Shown piece after piece: positions 34,505 to 43,352 of a stretch of 64,000 nucleotides of DNA. The position numbers and the translations under genes are program-made. Numbering within the stretch: the stretch's first letter is position 1; each line of letters opens with the position of its first letter. The stretch comes from a beta proteobacterium AAP99. GTDB lineage: Bacteria > Pseudomonadota > Gammaproteobacteria > Burkholderiales > Burkholderiaceae_C. The stretch spans positions 42,680-106,679 of the forward strand of contig LJIA01000020.1 in the NCBI GenBank assembly GCA_001295775.1. Direction: 5' to 3'. Under the pieces are notes generated by a model that was not told the origin of the DNA, did no database searches, and saw only the letters and a program-made list of their open reading frames with translations.

Positions 34505-34560
34505 GGCTTCAGAAAAGCGGAAAGCCGCATTCAATCAATGGAAAAGCGATTGAAATCGGC
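34505..34560 (-). repeat. AT-rich convergent-gap hairpin plus CTTTCCGC block (repeat relative G)
   Basis: GCCGCATTCAATC and GATTGAAATCGGC (34523-34560) pair across an AATGGAAAAGC loop. On the minus strand CTTTCCGCTTTTCTG follows. It lies between the convergent amidase and EAL genes, so a bidirectional terminator role is likely. Confidence 0.5.
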
Positions 34561-34569
34561 CAATCCGGG

Positions 34570-35820
34570 CTAGGCACGCCCGTTGGCCCGCGCCCAGGCA
34601 AGGAACTCGGCGGGCGGCAGGGCCGGTGAGTACACATAGCCCTGCACCGCATCGATGCCCAGGTTGCGCAGGGCCTCAAGCGTCGGGCGGTCTTCCACGC
34701 CTTCGGCGATCGCGGTCAGGCCGAAGTTGTGCGCCAGTTCGATCACGGTGCGCACGATGGCCAGGCTGGACTTGTTGTGCAGCATGTCGGCCACGAACAG
34801 GCGGTCGATCTTGAGCTTGGACAGCGGCAGGCGCTGCAGGTAGGCCAGACTTGAGAAGCCGGTGCCGAAGTCGTCGATCGCAATCGCAAAGCCGCGTACC
34901 CGCAGGGCGGAGAGATGCCGCGCCGCCTGTTCGGTGTTCTCGATCAGGGAGCCTTCGGTCACTTCCAGTGACACCATGCGCGCCGGCACCCGCCAGATGG
35001 ACAGGGCCTGATCAATGATGTCGGGCAGAAGCGGCTCGCGCAGCGCGTCTGGTGAGACGTTGATCGACACATCGAGCTGCAGCCCGCTGTCGGCCAGCTC
35101 AGTCACGGCGCGCGCCGTGGCATTGAGCACCGCCTTGAGCAGCGACACCGACAGACCCGCCCGCTCGGCCGTGCGCACGAACTCGTAAGCCGTGTAGCGC
35201 TTGGCCCAGGTGGGCGGCAGGCGCAACAGGGCCTCCGCCGCCAGCGCGCCGCCGGTACGCATGGGCACGATGGGCTGGAGGTGGACTTCGATGTCATTGA
35301 TGTTGAGCAGCGCGGCGATCGACTCGCGATCCTGCAGCGCCGTGTCCTCGCTGTCGCCCGCCGTGACCATCGCGATCGGCTCGTGCGCGGTCTGCGCCTG
35401 AACGGCCGTGCGCCGTGCGGCGCGCAGCAGGCTGGGCAGATCTTCGCCATGGTCGGGCCAGACGGCGATGCCGGCGCTACCGCGCACCGCCACGCCGCGA
35501 TCCACGCTGATCTGGCGCACGGTCTCCAGCAGGCGGCGCGTGGCCACCGTGGCCACGGCGCGCGAGGCCATGCGCGGGAACCAGAGCCAGACCTCACCCG
35601 GGTTGGGCATGAGCAGCGCGTCCTGCTCCTGCAGCAAGCCGCGCAGGGTGAACTCGAGCGTGGTGGACAGGGTGCCAGCGTCGGCCTGTTCGAGCTCGGC
35701 CTCCACGTAGTCCGCCCGGTCAAGGCGCAGGGCGATGACCATCGCACGGCCCGCCTGGCACTGTGCGAGCGCGGCGCTCACGCGCTCGGAGAACTCGCCG
35801 GGGACGAACACCTGATCCAT
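34570..35820 (-). CDS. EAL-domain cyclic-di-GMP phosphodiesterase with degenerate GGDEF-like N-domain
   Basis: A 416-residue protein without TM segments. Residues about 20-165 resemble a GGDEF fold without the GGDEF motif (RGSAGIAVWPDHGEDL remains). Residues about 175-410 form an EAL domain that looks complete: AEALLRL (EAL), SINVSPDAL, LEVTEGSLIE, IDDFGTGFSSLAYL, LKIDRLFV, AEGVED and VQGYVYSPALP. It should hydrolyse c-di-GMP to pGpG. It lies 8 bp downstream of the HD-GYP gene, so the pair is surely co-transcribed. Confidence 0.9.
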   Translation of the reverse strand: MDQVFVPGEFSERVSAALAQCQAGRAMVIALRLDRADYVEAELEQADAGTLSTTLEFTLRGLLQEQDALLMPNPGEVWLWFPRMASRAVATVATRRLLETVRQISVDRGVAVRGSAGIAVWPDHGEDLPSLLRAARRTAVQAQTAHEPIAMVTAGDSEDTALQDRESIAALLNINDIEVHLQPIVPMRTGGALAAEALLRLPPTWAKRYTAYEFVRTAERAGLSVSLLKAVLNATARAVTELADSGLQLDVSINVSPDALREPLLPDIIDQALSIWRVPARMVSLEVTEGSLIENTEQAARHLSALRVRGFAIAIDDFGTGFSSLAYLQRLPLSKLKIDRLFVADMLHNKSSLAIVRTVIELAHNFGLTAIAEGVEDRPTLEALRNLGIDAVQGYVYSPALPPAEFLAWARANGRA

Positions 35821-35828
35821 GGCGCTGC

Positions 35829-37340
35829 TCAGCCGAGATAGAACTGGCGCGGGTCCACGCCGTAGGCGCCGATCGGCAGCGCACGCACGATGTGGATCGG
35901 CCGGCCGCCGGCGTCCACGGGGCGGTACAGCAGGTCTCGCTCGAAGGGCGAGGGCAAGGGCTGCTGGCTGGTGTTGGTGAGCACCAGCACCTTGGGCTCC
36001 AGACGGCGGATCGGATTGTGGCCGGATACGGCGGCAACCTCGCCGTTGGAGAGCTCCACCAGCGGACCCACCGGGAACAGGCCGATGGACTGCACCAGCT
36101 GCTCCACCAAGGGCGCATGAAACTGGCCCTCGTCGGCAGCATCGAAGAGATGCATCATCGCTTCGTAGGTGGAGAAGGTCTTGGCGTAGGGCCGCGGCGA
36201 GGTCAGCGCCACCATCACGTCGACCAGACCGGCGAGCTGACCGAAGATGGAGATGCCGCGATCCTTCAGCCCGGCCGGGTAGCCGGCGCCGTTCAGGCGT
36301 TCGTGATGCTCGCCCACCGCGCGCAGCACGGCCGGAGCGACCTCGGGATCGGACTCGAGCATCTTGACGCTCTCGCTGACGTGCGTGCGCGCAATCGCCA
36401 GCGCGGCCTCATCCAATGGGCCCGGCGTGTCCAGCAACTCGCGGGGCAGGGCCAGTTTGCCCACATCCAGCAGCATGCCGACCATGCCTAGCTGCTGCAG
36501 TTCATGCTTGGGAAAGCCGATGTGCCGCGCCAGGGTCATCAGGATCACCGAGGTCTTGAGCGAACGCGCATAGGCCACGCTGTCGTAGTCGCGCATGCGG
36601 GCCATCCACATGGCCGCGTCCGGGCTGTGCACCACCACGTTGGACAGCTCGTCGATCGCCTCGCGCAGCTCGGAGACCTGCAGCTCGGCTGCGCCCCCGT
36701 CCTCGGCAAACAGGCGCTCGGCCACCGCGCCCACGCGGTCGATACCGGCGGTGGCCACCTTGAGCGCCGCGGCGCTGATCGGCTGCGCCGCGGGATAGAC
36801 CAGCAGGGGCTGATCGGCCGGAATCTGGGCCAGACGCTCTGAAGCAGCGCGCGGCTTGATCTCGGTGCTACGGCTCTGAAACAGACCCGAAATCGCCATG
36901 ATCAGGCTGAAACCCGGCGGGCGGCTGCGATGCGGTGCGGCGAGCTCTTCGCCTGGCGCAAGCCGACGCGGACGCTCGACACCCGGGCCTGCGGCGCCGC
37001 CGAACAGACCACCGAACAGGCGGGCCAAAGATGCCGCCCAGCCAGGCTGCAAGGGTTCGGCGGCCGATGGCTCGGCCGACTTGGCGGGCTTGGCCGGTTG
37101 GGCAAACCAGGCACTGACCAGCGGTGCCGGCAGGGCCCGCAGCGCTGCATCGTCGGACCGGCTGGGGTCCACGACCACAAGGCGGCAATGCTGCTGCAAC
37201 ACGGACAGCGCGTCTGCGTCCAGCAGGAAGCCCTGCAGCATGAAGGGTGTTTCGTCCCAGGGTCGATCCAGCTCGGCCACGAACAGACCCTCTCGGGCCA
37301 GCTCAACAGGGACTTCGATCCAGTGGGCGGGGCGGCTCAC
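35829..37340 (-). CDS. HD-GYP-like protein with DUF3391-type N-domain, catalytic residues partly lost
   Basis: A 503-residue cytoplasmic protein. The N-terminal IEVPVELAREGLFVAELDRPW matches DUF3391, and a Pro/Ala linker follows. The HD-GYP core is at about 240-400. The HD motif reads MLLDVGKL (Leu for the metal His), and the preceding helix has YARSLK where a His is usual. HHERLNGAGYP keeps the GYP signature. Two missing ligands argue against c-di-GMP hydrolysis; a sensor or regulator of its EAL neighbour is more likely. It lies 41 bp after metF. Confidence 0.88.
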   Translation of the reverse strand: MSRPAHWIEVPVELAREGLFVAELDRPWDETPFMLQGFLLDADALSVLQQHCRLVVVDPSRSDDAALRALPAPLVSAWFAQPAKPAKSAEPSAAEPLQPGWAASLARLFGGLFGGAAGPGVERPRRLAPGEELAAPHRSRPPGFSLIMAISGLFQSRSTEIKPRAASERLAQIPADQPLLVYPAAQPISAAALKVATAGIDRVGAVAERLFAEDGGAAELQVSELREAIDELSNVVVHSPDAAMWMARMRDYDSVAYARSLKTSVILMTLARHIGFPKHELQQLGMVGMLLDVGKLALPRELLDTPGPLDEAALAIARTHVSESVKMLESDPEVAPAVLRAVGEHHERLNGAGYPAGLKDRGISIFGQLAGLVDVMVALTSPRPYAKTFSTYEAMMHLFDAADEGQFHAPLVEQLVQSIGLFPVGPLVELSNGEVAAVSGHNPIRRLEPKVLVLTNTSQQPLPSPFERDLLYRPVDAGGRPIHIVRALPIGAYGVDPRQFYLG

Positions 37341-37381
37341 GTGTGCTGCAGAATGGCGCTGCCGGAGCGCGCCATGGTTGG

Positions 37382-38233
37382 TCAGGACCGCTTACTGTAT
37401 CCCACGGCGTCGAGAACCGCCGCTGTCGGTCCCGGCTGATTCAGGGTATAGAAGTGCAAGGCCGGCGCCTCCACGGCGGCCAGCTGGTCCACCAGGTCCG
37501 CCACCACCTGCGTGCCGAAGGCGCGGATGCTCTCCACGTCGTCACCGTAGCTCGCCAGCTTGACGCGCATCCAGCGCGGCAGCTCGGCGCCGCAGGCGTC
37601 CGAGAAGCGGGCCAGTTGGGTGAAGCTGGCGATCGGCATCACGCCGGGCACGATCGGCGTGCGCTCGATGTCCACGCCCTGCGCCGAGACCTGCTCCAGA
37701 AAGTGGAAGTAGGCGTCAGTGTTGTAGAAGTACTGGGTGATGGCGCCACTGGCCCCGGCCTTGACCTTGTCAGCAAAGCGCGCGATGTCGTCGGCCGGGC
37801 TTCGGGCCTGCGGGTGGTACTCCGGGTACGCCGCCACCCAGATCTCGAAAGTCTCGCCAAACTCGGTGCGGATGAACTCGACGAGGTCCCGTGCGTAGCG
37901 GAACTCGCCGCCCATGCCGTAGCCGGAGGGCAGATCGCCGCGCAAGGCGACGATCTTCTTCACGCCCAGGGCCTGATACTCCTGCAGCAGGGCCTTGAGC
38001 GACGCACGCTCCGCCCCGACGCAGGAAAGGTGCGGCACACCGACCTGCCCGGCAGCGAGGATGTCCTGCACGGTCTGCAAGGTGCCCTCGCGCGTTGAAC
38101 CGCCTGCGCCGAACGTGACAGAGAAGTACTCGGGGCCAAAGGCGCTCAGCGTCTGGCGGGTAGCTTGCAGTTTGCTGCGACCCTCGGGTGTCTTGGGGGG
38201 GAAGAACTCAAAGCTGATGGCGGGCAGTTTCAT
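37382..38233 (-). CDS. metF: 5,10-methylenetetrahydrofolate reductase
   Basis: A 283-residue TIM-barrel flavoenzyme that makes 5-methyl-THF for methionine synthesis. ISFEFFPPKTPEG at residues 6-18 holds the catalytic Glu. SVTFGAGGSTREGT, ALRGDLP and the FAD contacts around ITQYFYNTDAYFHF are all present. Length equals the family norm. It lies downstream of tlyA and ahcY on the same strand, which groups methyl-cycle genes under the SAH riboswitch. Confidence 0.97.
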   Translation of the reverse strand: MKLPAISFEFFPPKTPEGRSKLQATRQTLSAFGPEYFSVTFGAGGSTREGTLQTVQDILAAGQVGVPHLSCVGAERASLKALLQEYQALGVKKIVALRGDLPSGYGMGGEFRYARDLVEFIRTEFGETFEIWVAAYPEYHPQARSPADDIARFADKVKAGASGAITQYFYNTDAYFHFLEQVSAQGVDIERTPIVPGVMPIASFTQLARFSDACGAELPRWMRVKLASYGDDVESIRAFGTQVVADLVDQLAAVEAPALHFYTLNQPGPTAAVLDAVGYSKRS

Positions 38234-38296
38234 GGTGGCTTTGTGTCCGTGCCGCTCGACGCGAGCACGGCGCGTGTTTCGGTTCAGTCGTTGGGT

Positions 38297-39076
38297 TCAG
38301 TCCGTACGCGCGACGGCGTGCACGAAAAACTCGCGGTTGCCCTGGGCGTTGCCTTGCCCGCCGCCGAGGAGCGGGCTGTCGAAGTAGTCCCGCACCTCAA
38401 GCCTGTGCTCGATGCAAAGCTGCATGATGCTGGCCCGGACAGCCTCGTGGGCCTCCGGCGCCGTGACCACACCGTGCTTGTCGATCCAGGCGCGCCCTGC
38501 CTCGAACTGCGGCTTGACCAGTGCGAGCACATGGGCGCCAGACCGAAGCCAGGGCAGGACCGGCGGCAGCGCCAGCACCAGCGAGATGAAGGACACGTCG
38601 ACCACAAGCAGATCCATGCTGGCCTGTGGAACCTGCGCCGCAAAGGGGCTTGCGGACAGCTCGCGCACGTTGATGCCCTCAAAAGCCTGCACCCGCGGAT
38701 CAGCCCGCAGGCGTACATCCAGTTGCCCATGGCCGACGTCCAGCCCGATCACCTGCGCTGCACCGAGTTGCAACAGGCAATCGGTGAAGCCGCCGGTGGA
38801 TTGGCCCAGATCGACGCAGCGCAGCCCGCGGACATCGAGCTGCGTGCGATGCAAGGCGCCTTCAAGCTTCAGGCCACCACGCGAGACGTAGCGCAGCTCC
38901 GGTGCTGCCTGCTGCAGGCGCAGGCCGGCATCATCCGGCAGCTCGTCGGCACCCCGACGGATTGGCTGCCACTGGCCGGCCAGTTCGTGCTCCACCTGGC
39001 CGCTCTCGATCAGTCGGGCCGCCAGAGTGCGGGAAGGCACCAACCCACGGACGACGAGCAGCTTGTCGGCGCGCAT
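38297..39076 (-). CDS. tlyA: TlyA family rRNA 2'-O-methyltransferase
   Basis: A 259-residue protein. The N-terminal S4 RNA-binding domain spans about 1-60 (MRADKLLVVRGLVPSRTLAARLIESGQV). The FtsJ-like SAM methyltransferase domain has CVDLGQSTGGFTDCLLQLGA, LLVVDVSFISL and LVKPQFEAGR. TlyA homologues methylate cytidines in 16S/23S rRNA. Position between ahcY and metF is usual in Burkholderiales. Only 10 bp separate it from the small membrane-protein gene upstream. Confidence 0.93.
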   Translation of the reverse strand: MRADKLLVVRGLVPSRTLAARLIESGQVEHELAGQWQPIRRGADELPDDAGLRLQQAAPELRYVSRGGLKLEGALHRTQLDVRGLRCVDLGQSTGGFTDCLLQLGAAQVIGLDVGHGQLDVRLRADPRVQAFEGINVRELSASPFAAQVPQASMDLLVVDVSFISLVLALPPVLPWLRSGAHVLALVKPQFEAGRAWIDKHGVVTAPEAHEAVRASIMQLCIEHRLEVRDYFDSPLLGGGQGNAQGNREFFVHAVARTD

Positions 39077-39086
39077 GGCGGGGCAG

Positions 39087-39437
39087 TCAGCCCTTGCCCT
39101 TGGCCGGAATCAGCATCGACAGCAGGTAGCCGATGATGCCGTACAGGATGGCGCCGAACACCGCGACCCAGAAGCCATCGACCTTGAAGCCGTCCAGCAC
39201 CGAGCCCGCGGCCCAGAACAGCAGGCCATTGAGCACAAACAGGAACAAGCCCAGCGTCAGCACGGACACTGGCAGCGTGAGCAGAACCAGCACAGGGCGC
39301 ACAAGCGTGTTGACGACACCGAGGACGGCCGCCGCGATCAGTGCCGACCAGAACGAGGTGACGTGGATGCCGGGCATCAGATAGGCCACAGCCAGCAATG
39401 CACAGGCGTTCAGTACCCAGACCAGCAACAGTCTCAT
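39087..39437 (-). CDS. Phage holin family IV-type small membrane protein
   Basis: A 116-residue protein with four hydrophobic segments (near 3-22, 28-48, 55-78 and 90-112): MRLLLVWVLNACALLAVAYLM then AAVLGVVNTLVRPVLVLLTLPVSVLTLG, the pattern of the chromosomal 'phage holin family 4' (COG1950) proteins. Despite the name these are chromosomal inner-membrane proteins of unknown role, regularly found after ahcY. Start ATG 39435-39437. Confidence 0.88.
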   Translation of the reverse strand: MRLLLVWVLNACALLAVAYLMPGIHVTSFWSALIAAAVLGVVNTLVRPVLVLLTLPVSVLTLGLFLFVLNGLLFWAAGSVLDGFKVDGFWVAVFGAILYGIIGYLLSMLIPAKGKG

Positions 39438-39506
39438 GGCAAACCTCCCTCGGTGTGAGCGCGGTATGCGCCGACCGAAGCCGGCGTGCACCGCGCGTGG
39501 GCGCGA

Positions 39507-40931
39507 TCAGTAGCGGTAGGTATCGGGCTTGTAGGGGCCGTCGACCTGCACGCCAATGTACGCCGCCTGATCGGGAGACAGTTCGGTCAGCATGGCGCCA
39601 AGCTTCTTGAGCTGCAGGCGGGCCACCTTCTCGTCCAGGTGCTTGGGCAGCACATAGACCTTGCCCTTCTCGTAGTAGTCGCTGTGCGAGTACATCTCGA
39701 TCTGGGCGATCACCTGGTTGGCAAAGCTCGAGGACATCACATAACTCGGATGACCCGTGCCGCAACCCAGGTTCACCAGACGGCCCTTGGCCAGCAGGAT
39801 GATGCGCTTGCCGTCTTCGAAGATCACGTGGTCCACCTGGGGCTTGATCTCTTCCCACTGGCACTTGGCCTCGAGCGTCGCGACGTCGATCTCGTTGTCG
39901 AAGTGCCCGATATTGCAGACGATGGACTGGTCCTTCATCTTGGCCATGTGGGCGTAGGTGATGACGTTCTTGTTGCCGGTGGCGGTCACGAAGATGTCGG
40001 CCTTGTCGGCTGCGTAGTCCATGGTGACGACGCGATAGCCTTCCATGGCGGCCTGCAGGGCGCAGATCGGGTCGCACTCGGTCACCCACACCTGGGCGGA
40101 CAGCGCGCGCAGCGCCTGAGCGCTGCCCTTGCCCACATCGCCATAGCCGGCCACGACAGCCACCTTGCCGGCGATCATCACGTCCGTGGCGCGCTTGATG
40201 CCATCCACCAGCGACTCGCGGCAGCCGTAGAGGTTGTCGAACTTGGACTTGGTCACCGAGTCGTTCACGTTGATCGCACGGAAGTGCAGCGAGCCGTTGG
40301 CCGCCATTTCCTTCAGGCGATGCACGCCGGTGGTGGTCTCCTCGGTCACGCCGATCACGGCGGCCAGACGCTTGGAGTACCAGGTCGGGTCCTTGGCCAG
40401 GGTGGCGCGGATGGAGGCATGCAGGATGCGCTCTTCTTCGCTGCCAGGCGTGCCGAGGACATTGATGTCCTTCTCGGCACGGGCGCCGAGGTGCAGCAGG
40501 AGGGTGGCGTCGCCGCCGTCATCGAGGATCATGTTAGAGTAGCCGCCGTCGGCCCACTCGAAGATGCGGTGCGTGTAGTCCCAGTACTGCTCGAGCGTCT
40601 CGCCCTTGACGGCGAATACCGGCGTGCGATTCGCAGCGATTGCTGCAGCGGCGTGATCCTGCGTGGAGAAGATGTTGCAGGAGGCCCAGCGGACCTGCGC
40701 ACCGAGCGCCTCGAGCGTCTGGATCAGCACCGCGGTCTGGATCGTCATGTGCAGACTGCCGGTGATGCGCGCGCCCTTCAGGGGCTGCTTGGCAGCGTAT
40801 TCGTCGCGAATGGCCATCAGACCGGGCATCTCGGTCTCGGCAATCTTGATTTCCTTGCGGCCCCACTCCGCCAGGCCGATATCGGCCACGACGTAGTCGG
40901 TGAAGGTCTTGAGGTCGGTCACAGCGTTCAT
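39507..40931 (-). CDS. ahcY: Adenosylhomocysteinase
   Basis: A 474-residue NAD-dependent enzyme that splits S-adenosylhomocysteine to homocysteine and adenosine, keeping the methyl cycle from being blocked by SAH. Substrate-binding parts include [15 protein letters not shown] and the [10 protein letters not shown] loop. The NAD-binding motif is [16 protein letters not shown], and the C-terminal NAD-clasp ends KPDTYRY. The roughly 40-residue insert typical of the longer bacterial form is present. Start ATG 40929-40931 with GGAG nine bases upstream. It is preceded by the SAH riboswitch. Confidence 0.98.
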   Translation of the reverse strand: MNAVTDLKTFTDYVVADIGLAEWGRKEIKIAETEMPGLMAIRDEYAAKQPLKGARITGSLHMTIQTAVLIQTLEALGAQVRWASCNIFSTQDHAAAAIAANRTPVFAVKGETLEQYWDYTHRIFEWADGGYSNMILDDGGDATLLLHLGARAEKDINVLGTPGSEEERILHASIRATLAKDPTWYSKRLAAVIGVTEETTTGVHRLKEMAANGSLHFRAINVNDSVTKSKFDNLYGCRESLVDGIKRATDVMIAGKVAVVAGYGDVGKGSAQALRALSAQVWVTECDPICALQAAMEGYRVVTMDYAADKADIFVTATGNKNVITYAHMAKMKDQSIVCNIGHFDNEIDVATLEAKCQWEEIKPQVDHVIFEDGKRIILLAKGRLVNLGCGTGHPSYVMSSSFANQVIAQIEMYSHSDYYEKGKVYVLPKHLDEKVARLQLKKLGAMLTELSPDQAAYIGVQVDGPYKPDTYRY

Positions 40932-40957
40932 TTCTTCAGGCTCCAAGCAAAAGCCGG

Positions 40958-41014
40958 CCCGGGCACACGCTGTGTTGAGGGGAGGATTGACGCACCCACC
41001 ATCGCATGCCCGGG
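40958..41014 (-). promoter_or_regulatory. Stem-loop in the ahcY leader, candidate riboswitch expression platform
   Basis: CCCGGGCA (41007-41014, minus sense) can pair with TGCCCGGG (40958-40965) between the riboswitch and the ahcY ribosome binding site. CCGGCTTTTGC follows on the minus strand, so it may act as an attenuator. Whether SAH binding affects it is inference. Confidence 0.5.
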
Positions 41015-41025
41015 AACCGGGAGAT

Positions 41026-41094
41026 GGTGAGCGCCGTTAGAACGTCCAAGCCTGGCAGCCCCCGTTAGTTTGGGCTGTCGCAGCGCTCCTTGGA
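41026..41094 (-). ncRNA. S-adenosylhomocysteine (SAH) riboswitch
   Basis: Read on the minus strand: TCCAAGGAGCGCTGCGAC, a CAGCC/GGCTG stem, GCCAGGCTTGGA, then AACGGCGCTCACC. P1 is TCCAAG with CTTGGA, and the pseudoknot is GAGCGC with GCGCTC, exactly the SAH aptamer architecture. In known cases SAH turns on ahcY expression. It lies about 95 bp before the ahcY ATG. Confidence 0.96.
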
Positions 41095-41102
41095 ATACTG
41101 CA

Positions 41103-41132
41103 AGTTTAGCGGTGCGAACTGGCACCTGTCAT
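41103..41132 (-). promoter_or_regulatory. Sigma-70 promoter for the ahcY leader
   Basis: ATGACA (41127-41132), an 18-bp spacer and TAAACT (41103-41108) on the minus strand. Transcription would begin near 41094, right at the riboswitch 5' end, which supports the call. Confidence 0.6.
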
Positions 41133-41148
41133 GACGATTGGGTTGCGA

Positions 41149-41769
41149 TCAGGTCTCTGCGGCATACAGGCGCGGACTCCGGCGAACGAATTTCAGCAGT
41201 TGCGCTCCGCGCACTCGCCCATCTGAAAAGGGGTTGGTGCGGAGCGTGTACGCCGCCTGAAGATCAGCGTCTTCGGACTCGCGGCCGTGCGTGATTGCGT
41301 CTTCGTCAAGCCGCTTGCGGACCTGATACAGCGCCATGGCTTCCTCGTGCAGACCGAGCACGCCATAGGCCTCGGAGACATACTGCAAGCGGTTGCCCGG
41401 CAATTCTCTCGCCGCGGTCCAGCCTTCGAACAGGCGCCGACGCTCGAAGCTGAGCACCAGGTACAGCGGCAGATAGCCCAGCGGCAGGCGCAACCATTGG
41501 GCCTGCGAGAGGTGGCTGTCCAGCGTCGGCAGCAGCTCCGAATACAGGAAGGCTTCGAGCTCCTCATCGTCCTGCATGTCCCAGAAGGCGCGTTCACGAT
41601 CGTTCAGGGACAGCGGCTGATCAGGCACGCGAGCGGCCACCTGCGCGCCGGCTATGGCCAGCTGCTGCATGCGCGGATCGTCGCGAAACTCATTGAGCAG
41701 CGCGTTCTGCTTGCGGCGCGAGGCGCGCAAATCCAGCACGGCCGCTTCGAGGAAGTGGGGGATTCGCAT
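41149..41769 (-). CDS. Hypothetical protein (206 aa)
   Basis: Not firmly recognised. A soluble, mostly helical protein starting MRIPHFLEAAVLDLRASRRKQ. A polar N-terminal half leads to YLVLSFERRRLFEGWTAAREL and YVSEAYGVLGLHEEAMALYQ, which together recall DMP19/DUF4375-like or TPR-like helices; the match is weak. It ends in the region of the ahcY promoter, on the same strand. The terminator at 41876 isolates it from metK. Codon use is like its neighbours and the frame is long, so it is likely real. Confidence 0.7.
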   Translation of the reverse strand: MRIPHFLEAAVLDLRASRRKQNALLNEFRDDPRMQQLAIAGAQVAARVPDQPLSLNDRERAFWDMQDDEELEAFLYSELLPTLDSHLSQAQWLRLPLGYLPLYLVLSFERRRLFEGWTAARELPGNRLQYVSEAYGVLGLHEEAMALYQVRKRLDEDAITHGRESEDADLQAAYTLRTNPFSDGRVRGAQLLKFVRRSPRLYAAET

Positions 41770-41875
41770 CCGGGCAGATTACGCCGATCGACGACGGGCT
41801 GGATGCTTTGAATTGGCGGCGCAATGCCGACCTGTTCGGCCGCTTGATGCCGGTGCAACCGATGGGCGTTGCTGG

Positions 41876-41904
41876 AAAAAAACGGCCACCTGAACGGTGG
41901 CCGG
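41876..41904 (-). terminator. Rho-independent terminator after metK
   Basis: CGGCCACC/GGTGGCCG stem with a TGAAC loop; seven T follow on the minus strand. It lies about 110 bp past the metK stop. Confidence 0.92.
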
Positions 41905-42009
41905 ATTCATCCTGTACGCAGCGTTTGCGTCATCGCTTTGGTCTGCACTCACATCGCTTCGCGATAGGAGTGTCGCCCGCGTACGGATACCGCGCGTTGC
42001 GCGGCGGCC

Positions 42010-43191
42010 TTACAGGCCGGCGGCAGCCCGCAGGGCTGCAGCTTTATCCGTACGCTCCCAAGTGAACTCGGGTTCGTTGCGGCCGAAGTGGCCGTATGCG
42101 GCGGTCTTGCTGTAGATCGGGCGCAGCAGGTCGAGCATCTGGATGATGCCCTTGGGGCGCAGATCGAAGTGCTCGTTCACCAGCGCGGCGATCTTGTCGT
42201 CCGAGATGACGCCAGTGCCTTCGGTGTAGACCGTGACGTTCATCGGCCGGGCCACACCGATGGCGTAAGCGACCTGGATCTGGCACTGGCGCGCCAGACC
42301 GGCGGCCACGATGTTCTTGGCCACGTAACGCGCAGCGTAGGCGGCCGAGCGGTCGACCTTGGAGGGGTCCTTGCCGGAGAACGCGCCGCCGCCGTGCGGG
42401 CAGGCGCCGCCGTAGGTGTCGACGATGATCTTGCGGCCGGTCAGACCGCAGTCGCCCTGGGGGCCACCCACGACAAAGCGGCCGGTCGGGTTGATCAGGT
42501 ACTGGGTGTCCTTGAGCCATTCGGCCGGCAGGCTGGGCTTGATGATCTCCTCGATCACGGCCTCGATGAACTCCGGCTTCATCTTCTTGCCGTCGCTCAT
42601 CTCGGGCGCATGCTGGCTGGAGAGCACCACCGTGTCGATGCTGTGCGGCTTGCCGTCCACATAGCGCATGGTCACCTGGCTCTTGGCATCCGGGCGCAGG
42701 AAGGGCAGACGGCCGTCCTTGCGCAGCTGGGCCTGGCGCTCCACCAGACGGTGCGCGTAGTAGATCGGCGCGGGCATCAGCTCCGGCGTTTCGTCGCAGG
42801 CGTAGCCGAACATCAGGCCCTGGTCGCCGGCACCGATGTTCAGGTAGTCGTCGCTGGCGTGGTCTACGCCCTGGGCGATGTCGTTGCTCTGCTTGTCATA
42901 GGCCACCAGCACCGCGCATCCCTTGTAATCGATGCCGTACTCGGTGTTGTCGTAGCCGATGCGCTTGATCGTGTCACGCGCCACCTGGATGTAGTCCACG
43001 TGCGCGTTGGTCGTGATCTCGCCAGCGAGCACCACAAGGCCGGTGTTGCACAGGGTCTCGGCGGCCACGCGGCTGCGCGGGTCCTGCGTGAAGATTGCAT
43101 CCAGAATGGCGTCCGAGATCTGGTCGGCCACCTTGTCCGGATGGCCTTCGGAGACGGATTCGGAAGTGAAGAGGAAATCAGAAGAGGCCAC
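42010..43191 (-). CDS. metK: S-adenosylmethionine synthetase
   Basis: A 393-residue enzyme making SAM from methionine and ATP. The N-terminal [26 protein letters not shown] holds the ATP/methionine-binding His and Asp. [12 protein letters not shown], the core loop, and [23 protein letters not shown] follow. The GTG at 43191 is preferred: GGAG lies 7 bp upstream and the protein then begins MASSDFLF as in relatives. The ATGs at 43209/43212 have no visible ribosome site. It supplies the SAM whose by-product ahcY removes. Confidence 0.97.
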   Translation of the reverse strand: MASSDFLFTSESVSEGHPDKVADQISDAILDAIFTQDPRSRVAAETLCNTGLVVLAGEITTNAHVDYIQVARDTIKRIGYDNTEYGIDYKGCAVLVAYDKQSNDIAQGVDHASDDYLNIGAGDQGLMFGYACDETPELMPAPIYYAHRLVERQAQLRKDGRLPFLRPDAKSQVTMRYVDGKPHSIDTVVLSSQHAPEMSDGKKMKPEFIEAVIEEIIKPSLPAEWLKDTQYLINPTGRFVVGGPQGDCGLTGRKIIVDTYGGACPHGGGAFSGKDPSKVDRSAAYAARYVAKNIVAAGLARQCQIQVAYAIGVARPMNVTVYTEGTGVISDDKIAALVNEHFDLRPKGIIQMLDLLRPIYSKTAAYGHFGRNEPEFTWERTDKAAALRAAAGL

Positions 43192-43352
43192 GTAAGAGCT
43201 CCAGAACATCATGCCGTTGGTCTTGCGCCGCCGGCTTGGTCTCTCAAACGGGCGAACGCTTTAGCGGAATTTGGCGCGAATACACTTTCGCATTCGCCGG
43301 CGCCCCGCAAGTTGTCCGAATTAACTCGGCGCCAATGGCTCTACTTTAGCTG

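Noticed and set aside
39087..39437. Prophage remnant suggested by the 'phage holin' family name
   Set aside because: This family is a normal chromosomal membrane protein beside ahcY in Burkholderiales; no other phage gene is near.
38165..41030. Plus-strand open frames opposite tlyA (323 codons) and ahcY (514 codons)
   Set aside because: Shadows of strongly supported minus-strand genes; low-complexity translations.
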